Assembly (NCBI RefSeq): GCF_015354245.1
Contig: NZ_JADKYZ010000003.1
Location: 618,043-682,042, forward strand
DNA length: 64,000 nucleotides
Direction of reading: 5' to 3'
Origin: Diaphorobacter caeni
Lineage (GTDB): Bacteria > Pseudomonadota > Gammaproteobacteria > Burkholderiales > Burkholderiaceae_C
Both the position numbers and the translations under genes were made by a program. A model generated the notes under the pieces. That model was not told where the DNA came from. It saw only the letters and a program-made list of their open reading frames with translations, and did not search any database. This document shows, one piece after another, positions 22,134-30,712 of this stretch (positions within the stretch are counted from its first letter, which is position 1; every line of letters starts with the position of its first letter).

Positions 22134-22550
22134 CTATTCTGGGTAGTCTTTCCGATCACTGTGTACTAGCGTAGCTAGCAGCAACACGTTCTCGACCACA
22201 TCACGCAGCTTCTTCGGCAGCGCTCTGTATCGCTGGATCAGCATTTCGTCCTCAGTCGTGATACGCCTTGCCTGCAGGGGTCTATAGCCCGTTAGGAGAA
22301 CGTCGAGATCAATACGTAGGTTCCACGAAAGGCGGCTTAGGTACTCAGCATCAGGCACTCGCGCAGCGCTCTCATATGCAGTTTGTGTCCGTTTGCTCAC
22401 ACCTGCCAATGTCGCAAAGTTGTCTAGGGTTAAGCCAGACTTCTGCCTCGCAGCCTTAATACGTAGCGCTAGACCAGCACGCCATTCCGCATCGGCCAAA
22501 CCCGGAGGGTCATTTTCGACCCTCTTTACATGGTCATTTTGTTCCATCAT
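22134..22550 (-). CDS. XRE-type repressor of the Mu-like element
   Basis: About 138 residues from the ATG at 22550 (MMEQNDHVKRVEN); the frame stays open to 22583. A helix-turn-helix of the Cro/CI type covers LALRIKAARQKSGLTLDNFA and LAGVSKRTQTAYESAARVPD. The C-terminal part (EMLIQRYRALPKKLRDVVENVLLLA) is helical and probably for oligomerisation. It is divergent from the Ner-like and transposase genes, the position of the c repressor in Mu-like phages. Three direct repeats with a 24-base period overlap its start and are likely operators. Confidence 0.75.
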   Translation of the reverse strand: MMEQNDHVKRVENDPPGLADAEWRAGLALRIKAARQKSGLTLDNFATLAGVSKRTQTAYESAARVPDAEYLSRLSWNLRIDLDVLLTGYRPLQARRITTEDEMLIQRYRALPKKLRDVVENVLLLATLVHSDRKDYPE

Positions 22551-22580
22551 AATGGCGTCACTTTGTTCCACAACTAGGTG
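22509..22580. promoter_or_regulatory. three 24-bp-period direct repeats, probable operators
   Basis: gtcattttcgacc (22509), gtcattttgttcca (22533) and gtcactttgttcca (22557) begin exactly 24 bases apart. They span the 5' end of the repressor gene and the short gap to the divergent Ner-like gene, where repressor and Ner proteins would act. A 24-base spacing places sites on nearly the same DNA face. Confidence 0.6.
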
Positions 22581-22586
22581 CATGCT

Positions 22587-22835
22587 ATGGCAAAAATTCG
22601 AACTAAGGAAGAGGCTCGGGCTGAGTTTGAAAGGCGAGGCCTAAGCATTCGGGCATGGGCTCGAATGAATGGACTGGATTCAGCAACCGTCTACAACTTG
22701 CTGTCAGGCCGCAAAGTCGTTGGCCTAAGAGGGGAGTCCCACAAAGCGGCCGTCCTGCTTGGACTTAAAGAGGGGGTCGTCTCCCAAGGCGAACCGCTCA
22801 CGCCTTTGTTCTTGCAGGCTGAGGAAGCCTGCTAA
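22587..22835 (+). CDS. Ner-like / BcepMu gp16-type DNA-binding protein
   Basis: 82 residues from the ATG at 22587 (MAKIRTKEEARAEFERRGLS). The segment SIRAWARMNGLDSATVYNLLSGRKVVGLRGESHKAAVLLGL (given only in outline) is a compact helix-turn-helix as in Ner of Mu and in BcepMu-type small regulators. It lies between repressor and transposase, as ner does, and probably represses the early or repressor promoter. An upstream in-frame ATG at 22578 is possible but less likely. Confidence 0.75.
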   Translation: MAKIRTKEEARAEFERRGLSIRAWARMNGLDSATVYNLLSGRKVVGLRGESHKAAVLLGLKEGVVSQGEPLTPLFLQAEEAC

Positions 22836-22851
22836 GGCAGCGAGTGCAACA

Positions 22852-25014
22852 GTGGCGCAACCTGTTCAATCGGTAGATCTGGCACGGATTGCCCAGGCAC
22901 TGGGCATATCAAAGCGGAGTGCTGAGAGGAAGGCAATCCGCCTCTCTTGGCCATATGTTGAAGTTGACGGCAATGGTGGAAAAAAGCGTCTCTTCACCAT
23001 CAACCAGCTACCAGAGGAGGTGCGTGCCCGATTGCACAGGCTAGAGGCTGGGGCGATTGTTGAAAAGCTAGATACCGAGAGTCCAATCGCCCCTTGCTCA
23101 CAGCAAATCAGCACCACGCCTCCCCGGCCTTGGGGCGCAATGGAAGAAACCGAGCACAGCCGTGTCATTCGCGATGCCCGCCAAGCTGTCCGCACCGCTG
23201 TCCTGCGCCTGCAAGAGCAAGCCGGATGCTCACTGAAGCGTGCCGTCGTCACGTTCCTCACGCAGGCCCAAGCGGGCAAGCTGGATACGGACGTGGCCGC
23301 AGCAATGCTCGCCATGGCGCGCGATGGCCGAGGCCGCAAGAGTGCGACTTTGACCGCAGGTTTCCCTTCTGAGCGAAGTCTGTTTCGATGGCTTGCCGCC
23401 GAAGACCTCACACCCAAGAAGCCCCAGCGCGATATGCAGGCCAAGCCCTGGATGTGGGTCGCAGCGGAGCTATTCGCACGCCCGCAAAAGCCCACCCTCA
23501 AATGGGTGCACGAGCAACTGGAGGCCAACTGGAATCCATCCTGGGGCGAGTGCATCAGCTACGACACGTTGGCGCGCTTCTTTCGCGACAAATACAGCAA
23601 GCTCGACGCATTGAAGGGCCGCCATCATGGCAGTCGTCTGCGATCCCATTTGCGCTATCAGCATCGCACGGCGGACGGGCTTGAACCTTTTATGGAAGTC
23701 CATGCCGATGGCTGGACTACCCATTTCACAGCACCTCATCCAGTCACTGGTGAGTTCGTGACGTATGAGGTCTGGCATTTCCATGATCTGGCGACGCGCT
23801 ACGTCACGCCCCCAGCCATTGGGCAATCAGAATCGACCGAGGTCATTCTCAAGGGACTGGAGAACTGCATCCGCTTCGGCGGTGTGCCTGCCGTTTGGCA
23901 GACCGACAGCACCGGCAGCGTCAAGAATCGCAAGGTCGAATATGACCCGATCTCCGGTCTTTCTGCCCGCTCGGGCATCACCATCGTGCATCCGCAGGAG
24001 GTTGGCAACAGCCAGGCCAACGGCATCTGCGAGAACTACAACACTTACCTCGACCGTGAGGCGCGCGAGCTGGCAACCTACCAGGGCGCGGGAATGGATG
24101 CACTGGTTCACAGACGCGTCAAGAAACTCACCGAGAAGATGGTAAAGGCCGCTCGTGCCGGTAACGTGAGCGAACGCGATTTGCTCAAGCGTCAGGCTCA
24201 AACGCAAGGCAAGGGCATCGTGTTCGGCAGCTTCGAAGAAGCCGTGGCCTGGATCAACGGCAAGGTACACAAGGGCAACAACACGCCGCACTCTAGCCTG
24301 CCCAAAATCAAAGACCCGGCCTCCGGTCGCATGGTGCACATGACGCCGCAGCAAGCCCTGGATGCCGCAAGAGATGCAGGCTGGAAACCCGTTGTCAAGG
24401 ATGAATCCAGTTTGATCGATATGTTCCGCATCCATCTACGCAAGACTGTCACGCGGGAAACGGTCAGCCCCTTCAACGGGCAGCGGTATTACCACCCTGT
24501 TCTGGGGGATTTCAACGGCGAAGAGGTCATGGTCGCCATCGACACGATGGACGGCACTCGCGTGTGGGTCAAGGATCTGGATGGACGAATGCTGTGTGAA
24601 GCGACCTTCATGGAGGCCACGGGCTATCGCAGCCTGAGCCTCTACGAGTTCGCCTTGGAGAAACGTGCAAATGCACAGATTCGTCACAAAGAACAGCAGA
24701 TCGAGCAGATTGAACGCCGGATGGCCGCCCCTGCCTTGGAGATGCCCCAGGGCGCTCGTGTCCTTCCCGCGTCCATCGCGTTGCATCCTGTGTTGCAGCC
24801 CATTGCAGCGACACCTGTTGCACAAGAGCCAGTGCCACAAGAAAAGGCTGAATTCAGCGACTTGGCCATGCAGTTGTACGGCGACGAAATTGAAGAGCAA
24901 GACCGCGCAGCAAGGGCTGAGCAGGACACACGGCTCAACGCACTCACAAGTTTGGAGGAACTCTCAGAGGACGCATTCCGAGAGAGTTCCGTAAAGAAGG
25001 TGGCCGGGAACTGA
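22852..25014 (+). CDS. Mu-type DDE transposase (transposase A)
   Basis: 720 residues from a GTG at 22852 (VAQPVQSVDLARIAQALGIS); the frame is open further upstream but overlaps the Ner-like gene. N-terminal Mu-type winged helix (about 5-60), then the internal helical DNA-binding region (about 105-255), then the RNase-H-like core. Catalytic residues: Asp286 in HADGWTT, Asp352 in QTDSTGS and Glu394 in GICENYN. A beta-barrel and a C-terminal tail follow, which in MuA contacts MuB. Catalyses strand transfer of the element; acts with the ATPase encoded next. Confidence 0.93.
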   Translation: MAQPVQSVDLARIAQALGISKRSAERKAIRLSWPYVEVDGNGGKKRLFTINQLPEEVRARLHRLEAGAIVEKLDTESPIAPCSQQISTTPPRPWGAMEETEHSRVIRDARQAVRTAVLRLQEQAGCSLKRAVVTFLTQAQAGKLDTDVAAAMLAMARDGRGRKSATLTAGFPSERSLFRWLAAEDLTPKKPQRDMQAKPWMWVAAELFARPQKPTLKWVHEQLEANWNPSWGECISYDTLARFFRDKYSKLDALKGRHHGSRLRSHLRYQHRTADGLEPFMEVHADGWTTHFTAPHPVTGEFVTYEVWHFHDLATRYVTPPAIGQSESTEVILKGLENCIRFGGVPAVWQTDSTGSVKNRKVEYDPISGLSARSGITIVHPQEVGNSQANGICENYNTYLDREARELATYQGAGMDALVHRRVKKLTEKMVKAARAGNVSERDLLKRQAQTQGKGIVFGSFEEAVAWINGKVHKGNNTPHSSLPKIKDPASGRMVHMTPQQALDAARDAGWKPVVKDESSLIDMFRIHLRKTVTRETVSPFNGQRYYHPVLGDFNGEEVMVAIDTMDGTRVWVKDLDGRMLCEATFMEATGYRSLSLYEFALEKRANAQIRHKEQQIEQIERRMAAPALEMPQGARVLPASIALHPVLQPIAATPVAQEPVPQEKAEFSDLAMQLYGDEIEEQDRAARAEQDTRLNALTSLEELSEDAFRESSVKKVAGN

Positions 25015-25074
25015 TAGCACTCATTTCCCAGCCGTGTTTTGAAGTTGACCGCCAAAACGAAAGTGATTCTAGGC

Positions 25075-25818
25075 ATGAAACGCGAGTTTGTAAAAACAGA
25101 GAACTCAAAACGCCTGCGTGCGAATGTGGCATTGCAGCAAAACCGAGGCTCTCAGGAGTCGGGATGGATCGTTGTCTACGGACGACCAGGCGAAGGCAAA
25201 ACCCGCACTTTGCATAACTGGGCATCTGAAAACGGTGCCTTGATGGTCACGGCCCAGGTGGACTGGACGGTGCGCCGCATGATGCTGGAGTTTGCGGACA
25301 AGCTCGGCATTGAGCCGACTACCGGATTCGAGCGCCGTATCGAGGATGTCATCGCAGCAGAAGAGATCCCGATCATCCTTGATGAGGCGGGATTCGCATT
25401 GCAACGCAGTGCGGCTTGCCTGGAACGACTTCGCGGGATCACCGACAAGACGTGCACGCTCGTGGTGATCGTGATGATGGAGCAAGACGTTCCGCGCCTG
25501 GCAAGACGCACGCAGATCAGTAGCCGTGCACGCTTGTGTGAGTTTCAGAAAAGCACGCTTGCTGATGTTGCTGCTGCCTGTGCCCAGCTCAGCGAGGTGG
25601 AGATCGCGCCGGCGCTCGTGCAGCGGATTTTCAAGGACACCGATGCGCGCATGCGCTTGGTGTTGAGTGCCATTCACGTCATTGAGGCGGTTGCGCACAA
25701 ACTGGGCAAGGCACGCATCGAGTTCGAAGACGTGAAGAGCATGCAGCTTTGCGACGACTTCACTCGCTCCATCCGCGACGCCCGCAAGCGCCGCATTCAG
25801 ACGGGAGCGCAATCGTGA
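25075..25818 (+). CDS. MuB-like transposition ATPase (transposase B)
   Basis: 247 residues from the ATG at 25075 (MKREFVKTENSKRLRANVAL); a TTG at 25039 is an alternative. AAA+ features: Walker A GRPGEGKT (36-43) and Walker B IILDEAG with Asp103-Glu104. Sensor-like arginines occur at RRTQISSRARL. Family members form filaments on target DNA, deliver it to the transposase and give target immunity. It follows the transposase and overlaps the next gene (GTGA), so the early genes are one operon. Confidence 0.9.
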   Translation: MKREFVKTENSKRLRANVALQQNRGSQESGWIVVYGRPGEGKTRTLHNWASENGALMVTAQVDWTVRRMMLEFADKLGIEPTTGFERRIEDVIAAEEIPIILDEAGFALQRSAACLERLRGITDKTCTLVVIVMMEQDVPRLARRTQISSRARLCEFQKSTLADVAAACAQLSEVEIAPALVQRIFKDTDARMRLVLSAIHVIEAVAHKLGKARIEFEDVKSMQLCDDFTRSIRDARKRRIQTGAQS

Positions 25819-26675
25819 ACCCACTGCGTGAACGTGCATGGTGGCTCATTCGCCAGCGCCCGACCTTTACCCTGAATGACCTTCTCACCACCCTCTGCGA
25901 TGGCTCGGAGAAGAATGCCTACACCAGCCTCATGAAATACGTGGGATTGCTGGAACGTGTGGGAGTCCTGGTGCGACTGAAACGCCGTGAACCGGGCACG
26001 TCCACACTCAGCCGTGGCCGTGTGATATGGCGCATGGTCCAGGACCTGGGCCGTTTAGCGCCCGTTGCCCGATACGCCGACACCATCATCTACGACCCGA
26101 ACAGCAAGACGGAATTGACTGCTGAATTGCTGGCGGTGATGGTCTCCAAACAATCAGCTCTTCCCGAGAAGGCGCAGCGAATTCGCGACGCAAGGCAAGC
26201 TGTCGTGTCCGCGATCAATCAGATCAAGCTGAAAGAGCGCTGCTTTTCCAAAAGGGCGGTTATTCGCTTCCTGGAAGAAGCCCACGCGGGAAGGGTCTCG
26301 GCGGAGCTGGTGGCGCACCTTTCCATGGCGCTATCTCCCAATGGTGCACGGGTAACATCATCCGTTCCCGGTATTCCTTCGAGGCGGACCTTGGAACGTT
26401 GGGTTCGGTCAAAAGACCTCTCACCCAAGTCTCACACGCGAGACAGGGAGGTTGCACCCTGGATGCTGAAAGCCCTTCAAATCAGGCGCAGGATTCCTCA
26501 TGCGACCTATACCGGAATACACGAACGTCTGGTCAAGGGTTGGAACTCAGAGTGGGGTGAACCCATAAGCCAATCTGCTCTTCGGCGGTTTTTGCGCAAT
26601 CAACTGCAATCCGTTCCTCTGTCCAAAGCTAGACAGGCCGAGGCGCAAGCGATGTCGGGAGGACGCGTTCAATGA
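25815..26675 (+). CDS. winged-helix protein fused to a transposase-A-like DNA-binding region
   Basis: 286 residues from a GTG at 25815 overlapping the ATPase stop. Residues 1-110 look like a winged helix (NPLRERAWWLIRQRPTFTLN). Residues about 122-270 clearly resemble the internal DNA-binding part of the transposase two genes upstream: RDARQAV, FSKRAVIRFLEEAHAG, PSRRTLERW, DLSPK, PWM, and NSEWGEPIS line up one after another with their counterparts there. The catalytic DDE core is absent. Possibly a regulator or accessory end-binding protein; function unknown. The next gene overlaps by ATGA. Confidence 0.8.
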   Translation: MNPLRERAWWLIRQRPTFTLNDLLTTLCDGSEKNAYTSLMKYVGLLERVGVLVRLKRREPGTSTLSRGRVIWRMVQDLGRLAPVARYADTIIYDPNSKTELTAELLAVMVSKQSALPEKAQRIRDARQAVVSAINQIKLKERCFSKRAVIRFLEEAHAGRVSAELVAHLSMALSPNGARVTSSVPGIPSRRTLERWVRSKDLSPKSHTRDREVAPWMLKALQIRRRIPHATYTGIHERLVKGWNSEWGEPISQSALRRFLRNQLQSVPLSKARQAEAQAMSGGRVQ

Positions 26676-27163
26676 CCTCTCCCAACATCACATCCAATGT
26701 GTCTGAACACGCAAGAGAGAATCGCCAGCGCGCTTCCAGAATTGCTGCCATCAAGGCCTCGCAGCGCCAGCTCGGCATGGACGATGGCACTTATCTGGCA
26801 ATGCTGCTATCTCAAACAGGCAAAGCCAGCGCAACCGCACTGTCGCTGGGGGAACTCTCCATCGTTCTGGACTACTTGCGCCGCGCAGGTGCAGCCAACC
26901 CTCGCGATGGAGGACGCAAACGGCACGTACCCTCACCCGAGCGTGCGGCCTTGATGGGGAAGGTCCATGCTCTGCTGTCCGAGCTGGAGCAATGCACCGG
27001 AAGGACTCACACGCTGGCCTACGCTGACGCGATCTGCAAGCGCAATGGGTGGTGTGAACGTGTCGATTTCGCCAGTCCAGCGCTGCTGCACCGCCTGGTT
27101 GGAGCATTGAGCAGAACGCTGAGCAACCGGACGGGCAACAGCGCTGAAGGGGCCAAGCCATGA
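26672..27163 (+). CDS. GemA/gp16-family early protein (DUF1018)
   Basis: 163 residues. The pattern IAAIKASQRQLGMDDGTYLAML, then LGELSIVLDYLRRAG, then KVHALLSELE and YADAICKRNGW is that of GemA/gp16 proteins (DUF1018) of Mu-like phages, which affect host gene expression and DNA supercoiling. Start overlaps the previous stop (ATGA) and its own end overlaps the next gene, consistent with one early operon. Confidence 0.8.
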   Translation: MTSPNITSNVSEHARENRQRASRIAAIKASQRQLGMDDGTYLAMLLSQTGKASATALSLGELSIVLDYLRRAGAANPRDGGRKRHVPSPERAALMGKVHALLSELEQCTGRTHTLAYADAICKRNGWCERVDFASPALLHRLVGALSRTLSNRTGNSAEGAKP

Positions 27164-27630
27164 GCGCGGTTTTGTCCCGAAATATCGAGCCCGTGGAGGT
27201 TCAGGACTTCAGCGACTTCAGTCATCTGATGCCGGAGACTGCTCTGCTGCTTGTGCAATGCATGGAAATCGAAGCAACCGTTGCGCTGCTCAATGCATGG
27301 CCTGGCGTTGAGGTCAAGGTGCCTCGCTTTCCTAATGCCAATCCTGCTGGCGCAAGACGCTGGGCACAACTGGCCGCATTGGTTGGCGAGACCGCCATGC
27401 AAAAGCTGGCTGCCTTGTACGGTGGAACCGTATTGGAAATCCCTCTGTGCAGCCGCGTGCGTTTGGAGAAACGCAACCGCAACATTCGAAGCGAATTCGA
27501 TCAACTCACGGCCAAGCCACCCACCGGCGAAGGCTTGAGTAAGGCGGAAGCTGTGCAGGAGATCGGCATGCGCCATGCGCCGATCTCGGTGCGGCTGATC
27601 GGCTCCATTCTCAGTGAAATCAACCGTTAA
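27160..27630 (+). CDS. Mor-family transcription activator-like protein (first copy)
   Basis: 156 residues. The segment ALYGGTVLEIPLCSRVRLEKRNRNIRSEF (outline) matches the beta-strand plus helix dimerisation part of Mor/C activators. The end EAVQEIGMRHAPISVRLIGSIL is a plausible helix-turn-helix. Mor activates middle genes in Mu. Here no middle/late phage genes follow, so its target is unclear. Overlaps the GemA-like gene by 4 bases. Confidence 0.65.
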   Translation: MSAVLSRNIEPVEVQDFSDFSHLMPETALLLVQCMEIEATVALLNAWPGVEVKVPRFPNANPAGARRWAQLAALVGETAMQKLAALYGGTVLEIPLCSRVRLEKRNRNIRSEFDQLTAKPPTGEGLSKAEAVQEIGMRHAPISVRLIGSILSEINR

Positions 27631-27642
27631 AAGGTGCAAACC

Positions 27643-27888
27643 ATGAGTTACCACGGAACGCACACACACGCCTTGAACGCTTCCATCCTTTCGGAGGGAT
27701 GCCGAGCCCTGGGAGCGTCATCGGCTGATCCCATTGAGCTTCATATGCGTGCCATGAACCATCTGAGCCGCTGCAAGCAAATGATGCTCGCGGACGAAAC
27801 TCCATATCAGCAAATTCTCGAATCGCTGACAGCCGTCCATTCTGCTGTTGTAGCCCTCGCAAATATGCACATGCCTTCAGCGTCTTGA
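27643..27888 (+). CDS. small protein of unknown function in the Mu-like early operon
   Basis: 81 residues from the ATG at 27643 (MSYHGTHTHALNAS), with aaaggtg before it. Not recognised. Alpha-helical, with MRAMNHLSRCKQMMLADETPY in the centre; no signal or membrane segment. It lies 12 bases after the Mor-like gene, probably cotranscribed. Confidence 0.6.
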   Translation: MSYHGTHTHALNASILSEGCRALGASSADPIELHMRAMNHLSRCKQMMLADETPYQQILESLTAVHSAVVALANMHMPSAS

Positions 27889-27903
27889 AATAGGGGAAGA
27901 CAA

Positions 27904-28344
27904 ATGAACTATCAAATTTCTGAAGAAGAACTCAACCGCCTGGAACGCCTCCAGGGCCAGTTGGATCTGATCGCAGGGTTGTGTGCAATGGCAGGCGAAG
28001 ATTCCAGCCTCATCTCTGTCAAAGGACTGTTGGCGTTTCTTGATGAGCGCAGCAACGATCTGAAGCGCGTCTTGGAGGCCACCACAACACGTCAAGAATG
28101 CAACTTAGCTCAGAAGACCATGAAATACTGCGATTGGGTGTTCGCACTTCGTATTGCTGGCGGGGACACTCTGAGTATGCCCGGTGGAGCGGCGCAGAGC
28201 ATTACTGACAAGCTCTCGAACGAGGCGACGGTGGACGAGGACATGTCTTCCGTCCTCAAAGAGTGGCGCTCAGTTTTGGCAAGAGCGAAGCTAACATCCA
28301 ACAACCCAGAACAACGCCGTCGCAAAGCTGCCACGACGAAATAA
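27904..28344 (+). CDS. hypothetical protein of the Mu-like early operon
   Basis: 146 residues, not recognised. The N-terminus is a helical, coiled-coil-like segment (ISEEELNRLERLQGQLDLIAG). The C-terminus is lysine/arginine-rich (EQRRRKAATTK). Preceded by a purine-rich aggggaagaca stretch. Probably last gene of the early operon, since a terminator-like hairpin follows at 28365. Confidence 0.6.
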   Translation: MNYQISEEELNRLERLQGQLDLIAGLCAMAGEDSSLISVKGLLAFLDERSNDLKRVLEATTTRQECNLAQKTMKYCDWVFALRIAGGDTLSMPGGAAQSITDKLSNEATVDEDMSSVLKEWRSVLARAKLTSNNPEQRRRKAATTK

Positions 28345-28364
28345 CAGGGCTATCCATTCTTATG

Positions 28365-28401
28365 AGGGCGCGCGTCATTGGACGTCAGCGCCCTTTGTTT
28401 T
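28365..28401 (+). terminator. terminator at the end of the Mu-like early operon
   Basis: agggcg (28365-28370) with the following cgcgtc pairs with gacgtcagcgccct (ending 28394), then ttgtttt. A stable GC stem followed by a T-rich stretch, 20 bases after the last early gene. Confidence 0.65.
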
Positions 28402-28517
28402 GGCTGGCCGGTAGAAAGACGGCTGCAGCCCCCACCTCTCAGGAGGGGGTATGCTGCCCCCTGCAAAAAAGCACCCGGCAAACGCACAGTTGAAGCTCCC
28501 AATAGCGTTTGCAAGAC

Positions 28518-28994
28518 ATGGAACAGTACAGCAGCGAGTATCTGGCTCAAGAGTTTTCCAGCCAAACGGACGTACTGTCTCCCGTCCTCCAGCAGTTGTT
28601 TGAAATCATAGGACTTTTGGATACATTCAAACTGGTGGAACGCTTCGGGGGCCTGCGGCTTTACATCCCCGGCAAGGCATCAGCTGATCACCCGATTGCA
28701 CAAACTATCGGAGTGGAAAAAATGCAGTTGCTTTGCACTGAGTTTGCATATCATGGTCTTGGCATGCGGTTCACGTTACCACAAGCCAAAAACCTGTCGA
28801 TCATCCTGAGAAACAGGAAAATTGTCTCGGAGTACGGACCCAAAACCGTGCGTGAGCTGGCAATGAAATACAGGCTCGGTGAGCGTCAGGTGGAGCGCAT
28901 TGTGTCTTCGCACAATGTGCGCTCGGCATGCCAACAAGCGACCCGCAGTGAACAACCTGCAAATACCGCCCTAACAGCCCTGCCTTGGCGGTAA
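28518..28994 (+). CDS. Mor/C-family transcription activator (second copy)
   Basis: 158 residues from the ATG at 28518 (MEQYSSEYLAQEF). It is a better Mor/C match than the gene at 27160: ERFGGLRLYIPGKA (beta strand), IGVEKMQLLCTEFA, then RNRKIVSEYGPKTVRELAMK and YRLGERQVERIVSSHNV as helix-turn-helix. It lies after the terminator at 28365, so it has its own promoter, as C of Mu does. No late genes follow; the convergent methyltransferase gene is next. Confidence 0.75.
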   Translation: MEQYSSEYLAQEFSSQTDVLSPVLQQLFEIIGLLDTFKLVERFGGLRLYIPGKASADHPIAQTIGVEKMQLLCTEFAYHGLGMRFTLPQAKNLSIILRNRKIVSEYGPKTVRELAMKYRLGERQVERIVSSHNVRSACQQATRSEQPANTALTALPWR

Positions 28995-29371
28995 ACAGTT
29001 TCTACGTCGCTATAGAGCCCCACGAGAGCCGCTACGTAGAGCTTTTCAGCTCATCGCATGCTGGAGGCGATCACCTGCATATTCCAACCTTTTACATCCA
29101 CCCAGATCAGCGCATCTCAACCAGTCAGTCCAGTACAAGCGGTCCTCTTGAACTGGTTCTATCGGCCATGAACTGTCGTCCGGCGAAAGTTCGCGAACAG
29201 CAGGAACAGGCTGATCTGAGTCATTCTGAAAGAAGGTCTGAACGTCCGCTGCGTTCGTTACGAGAAATTCGATGGATTGTGCAGCCTATGCATTGCCATC
29301 ATGAGGATTAGGTGTGTTTGAGTCGAGCTGCCTTGTCGGCCTCAGTAGGCTGCTTATTTGCTTGCAGCCCT
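28995..29371. other. intergenic, no supported gene
   Basis: 377 bases between the second Mor-family gene and the end of the convergent methyltransferase gene. A 108-codon frame (28985-29311) has no ribosome site and no family resemblance. Possibly the seam between the transposition genes and the cargo. Confidence 0.45.
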
Positions 29372-30712
29372 TTAGCGGGCGAGCTCCACAATACACTCAC
29401 GGAGGTGGTGACTTCCACCTTGCTGGGCACTTGCCCGCATCTTGCGCACCTCGTAGATCTGCGCCTTGTTGAAGCCAATTGCGCGACCAAGCTCAACCAG
29501 TACGGTCGGTACGTCGACTAGGATGCCAGCGTAGCGAGAGTCTCCAACAACCATCAGAACCTTGCCCCGGCTCGTAATGAGACGAAAAGACTCTTCAAGG
29601 ACACGCTCGAGGTCCCGGAAATAGCCAAGCACCATCTCTGGGATGTTGGCGTCCCAAAGTTCGTCTCGCTTCTTGCGCAGTCCTTTCAATACGATCTGCA
29701 AGGTCGGGCTGATATTGAGCGGGCGCTCAGCAATTCGCTGGATTTGCACATGCGAATGCAGCGTCGAGCGACGCAGCTGCGCATTGTCCTGCGAGGACGA
29801 GAGATATCCGAGAGTCCAAAGCTCCACGTTGTAGATGTCGGTGTAGTCGAACGAGTTAGGATAGGGCGGCGAGAAGACGATCAGATCCGCCTCCCGCTCC
29901 AAGCGTCGCATCGCCAGCCGGGAGTCGCCATGCACGACGTCAATGCGCGCATCCGGGCGAGCGGCGAAGCGATGCACGTCCTCAAACACGGTTTTGAATT
30001 GGTCGTGGAAGCGGAAGTCGAGCCGCTCGCTGTTGGCCTGCGTCTCCTCCCAGCGACGTCGATAGCGTCGGCCCTTGCCATTGACATAGACGTTGCTGCA
30101 CTCCACCAGGATCGCGCCCAGCGCGACGCGAAAGAGCCGCTGCACTGCTGGATCCTGAATCTGGCGAATGCACTTTAAGTACTGCGACAGACGTTCTCCG
30201 AAAGAGCGCGAAAAGATCCAGCGCTGCTTATCCTCGGACTCGATGAACGTCGCGGGAAGGTGTGCCAACACTTCCAAGTCAGCCTTCGTGCGTGCCAAGC
30301 CGTGACGAAAGCTTCGTGCGGCCTTGATCAGCGTCTCCTCCTTGCAGTGCGTGGTCTTGGCGCGGATGACGTCGGCCAAGAACGGGTTGACTTCGATCGT
30401 GGTCGCATCGATGCCCAGCAGTTGGCAGGTGATTCCGGTGGTTCCAGATCCCCCAAAAGGGTCAATTACGTGACTAGGCTGGAAACCCAACGTCTCGATG
30501 GCTGCGGTAACAAACGACGGCGAGAAGGCTTCCTTGAAGCGGAACCAGCGCTGAAAAGCGATGTTTTGAGCCGCCTGGTTCGTGGTCGCCGGCGGAGCAT
30601 TCTGCGCCTCGGGTGTGCTCGTCCAGCCGCTATGCACATCCACGGTGAACGCAGGCGCGGCAGGAAAGTGCTGCTGCAGCGTGGATAAGTACCGGTCCGG
30701 TGGATTTCTCAT
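29372..30712 (-). CDS. site-specific DNA methyltransferase
   Basis: 446 residues from the ATG at 30712 (MRNPPDRYLSTLQQHF). An in-frame ATG at 30775 has a better ribosome site (aggag) and would add 21 residues. S-adenosylmethionine motif I is DPFGGSGTTG (84-93); the catalytic motif IV is SPPYPNSFDYTD near residue 280. SPPY marks amino-methyltransferases (N4-cytosine or N6-adenine); motif I before motif IV. The stretch between holds the probable target-recognition part. Divergent from the ATPase-nuclease operon, which suggests it protects host DNA from that module. Recognition site unknown. Confidence 0.85.
   Translation of the reverse strand: MRNPPDRYLSTLQQHFPAAPAFTVDVHSGWTSTPEAQNAPPATTNQAAQNIAFQRWFRFKEAFSPSFVTAAIETLGFQPSHVIDPFGGSGTTGITCQLLGIDATTIEVNPFLADVIRAKTTHCKEETLIKAARSFRHGLARTKADLEVLAHLPATFIESEDKQRWIFSRSFGERLSQYLKCIRQIQDPAVQRLFRVALGAILVECSNVYVNGKGRRYRRRWEETQANSERLDFRFHDQFKTVFEDVHRFAARPDARIDVVHGDSRLAMRRLEREADLIVFSPPYPNSFDYTDIYNVELWTLGYLSSSQDNAQLRRSTLHSHVQIQRIAERPLNISPTLQIVLKGLRKKRDELWDANIPEMVLGYFRDLERVLEESFRLITSRGKVLMVVGDSRYAGILVDVPTVLVELGRAIGFNKAQIYEVRKMRASAQQGGSHHLRECIVELAR

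Noticed and set aside
22080..22580. Possible CRISPR array
   Set aside because: Repeats are only 8-14 bases, contiguous or regulatory in position, with no spacers and no cas genes in the window.
28985..29311. 108-codon plus-strand frame after the second Mor-family gene
   Set aside because: Overlaps the previous gene, lacks a ribosome site and coding character.
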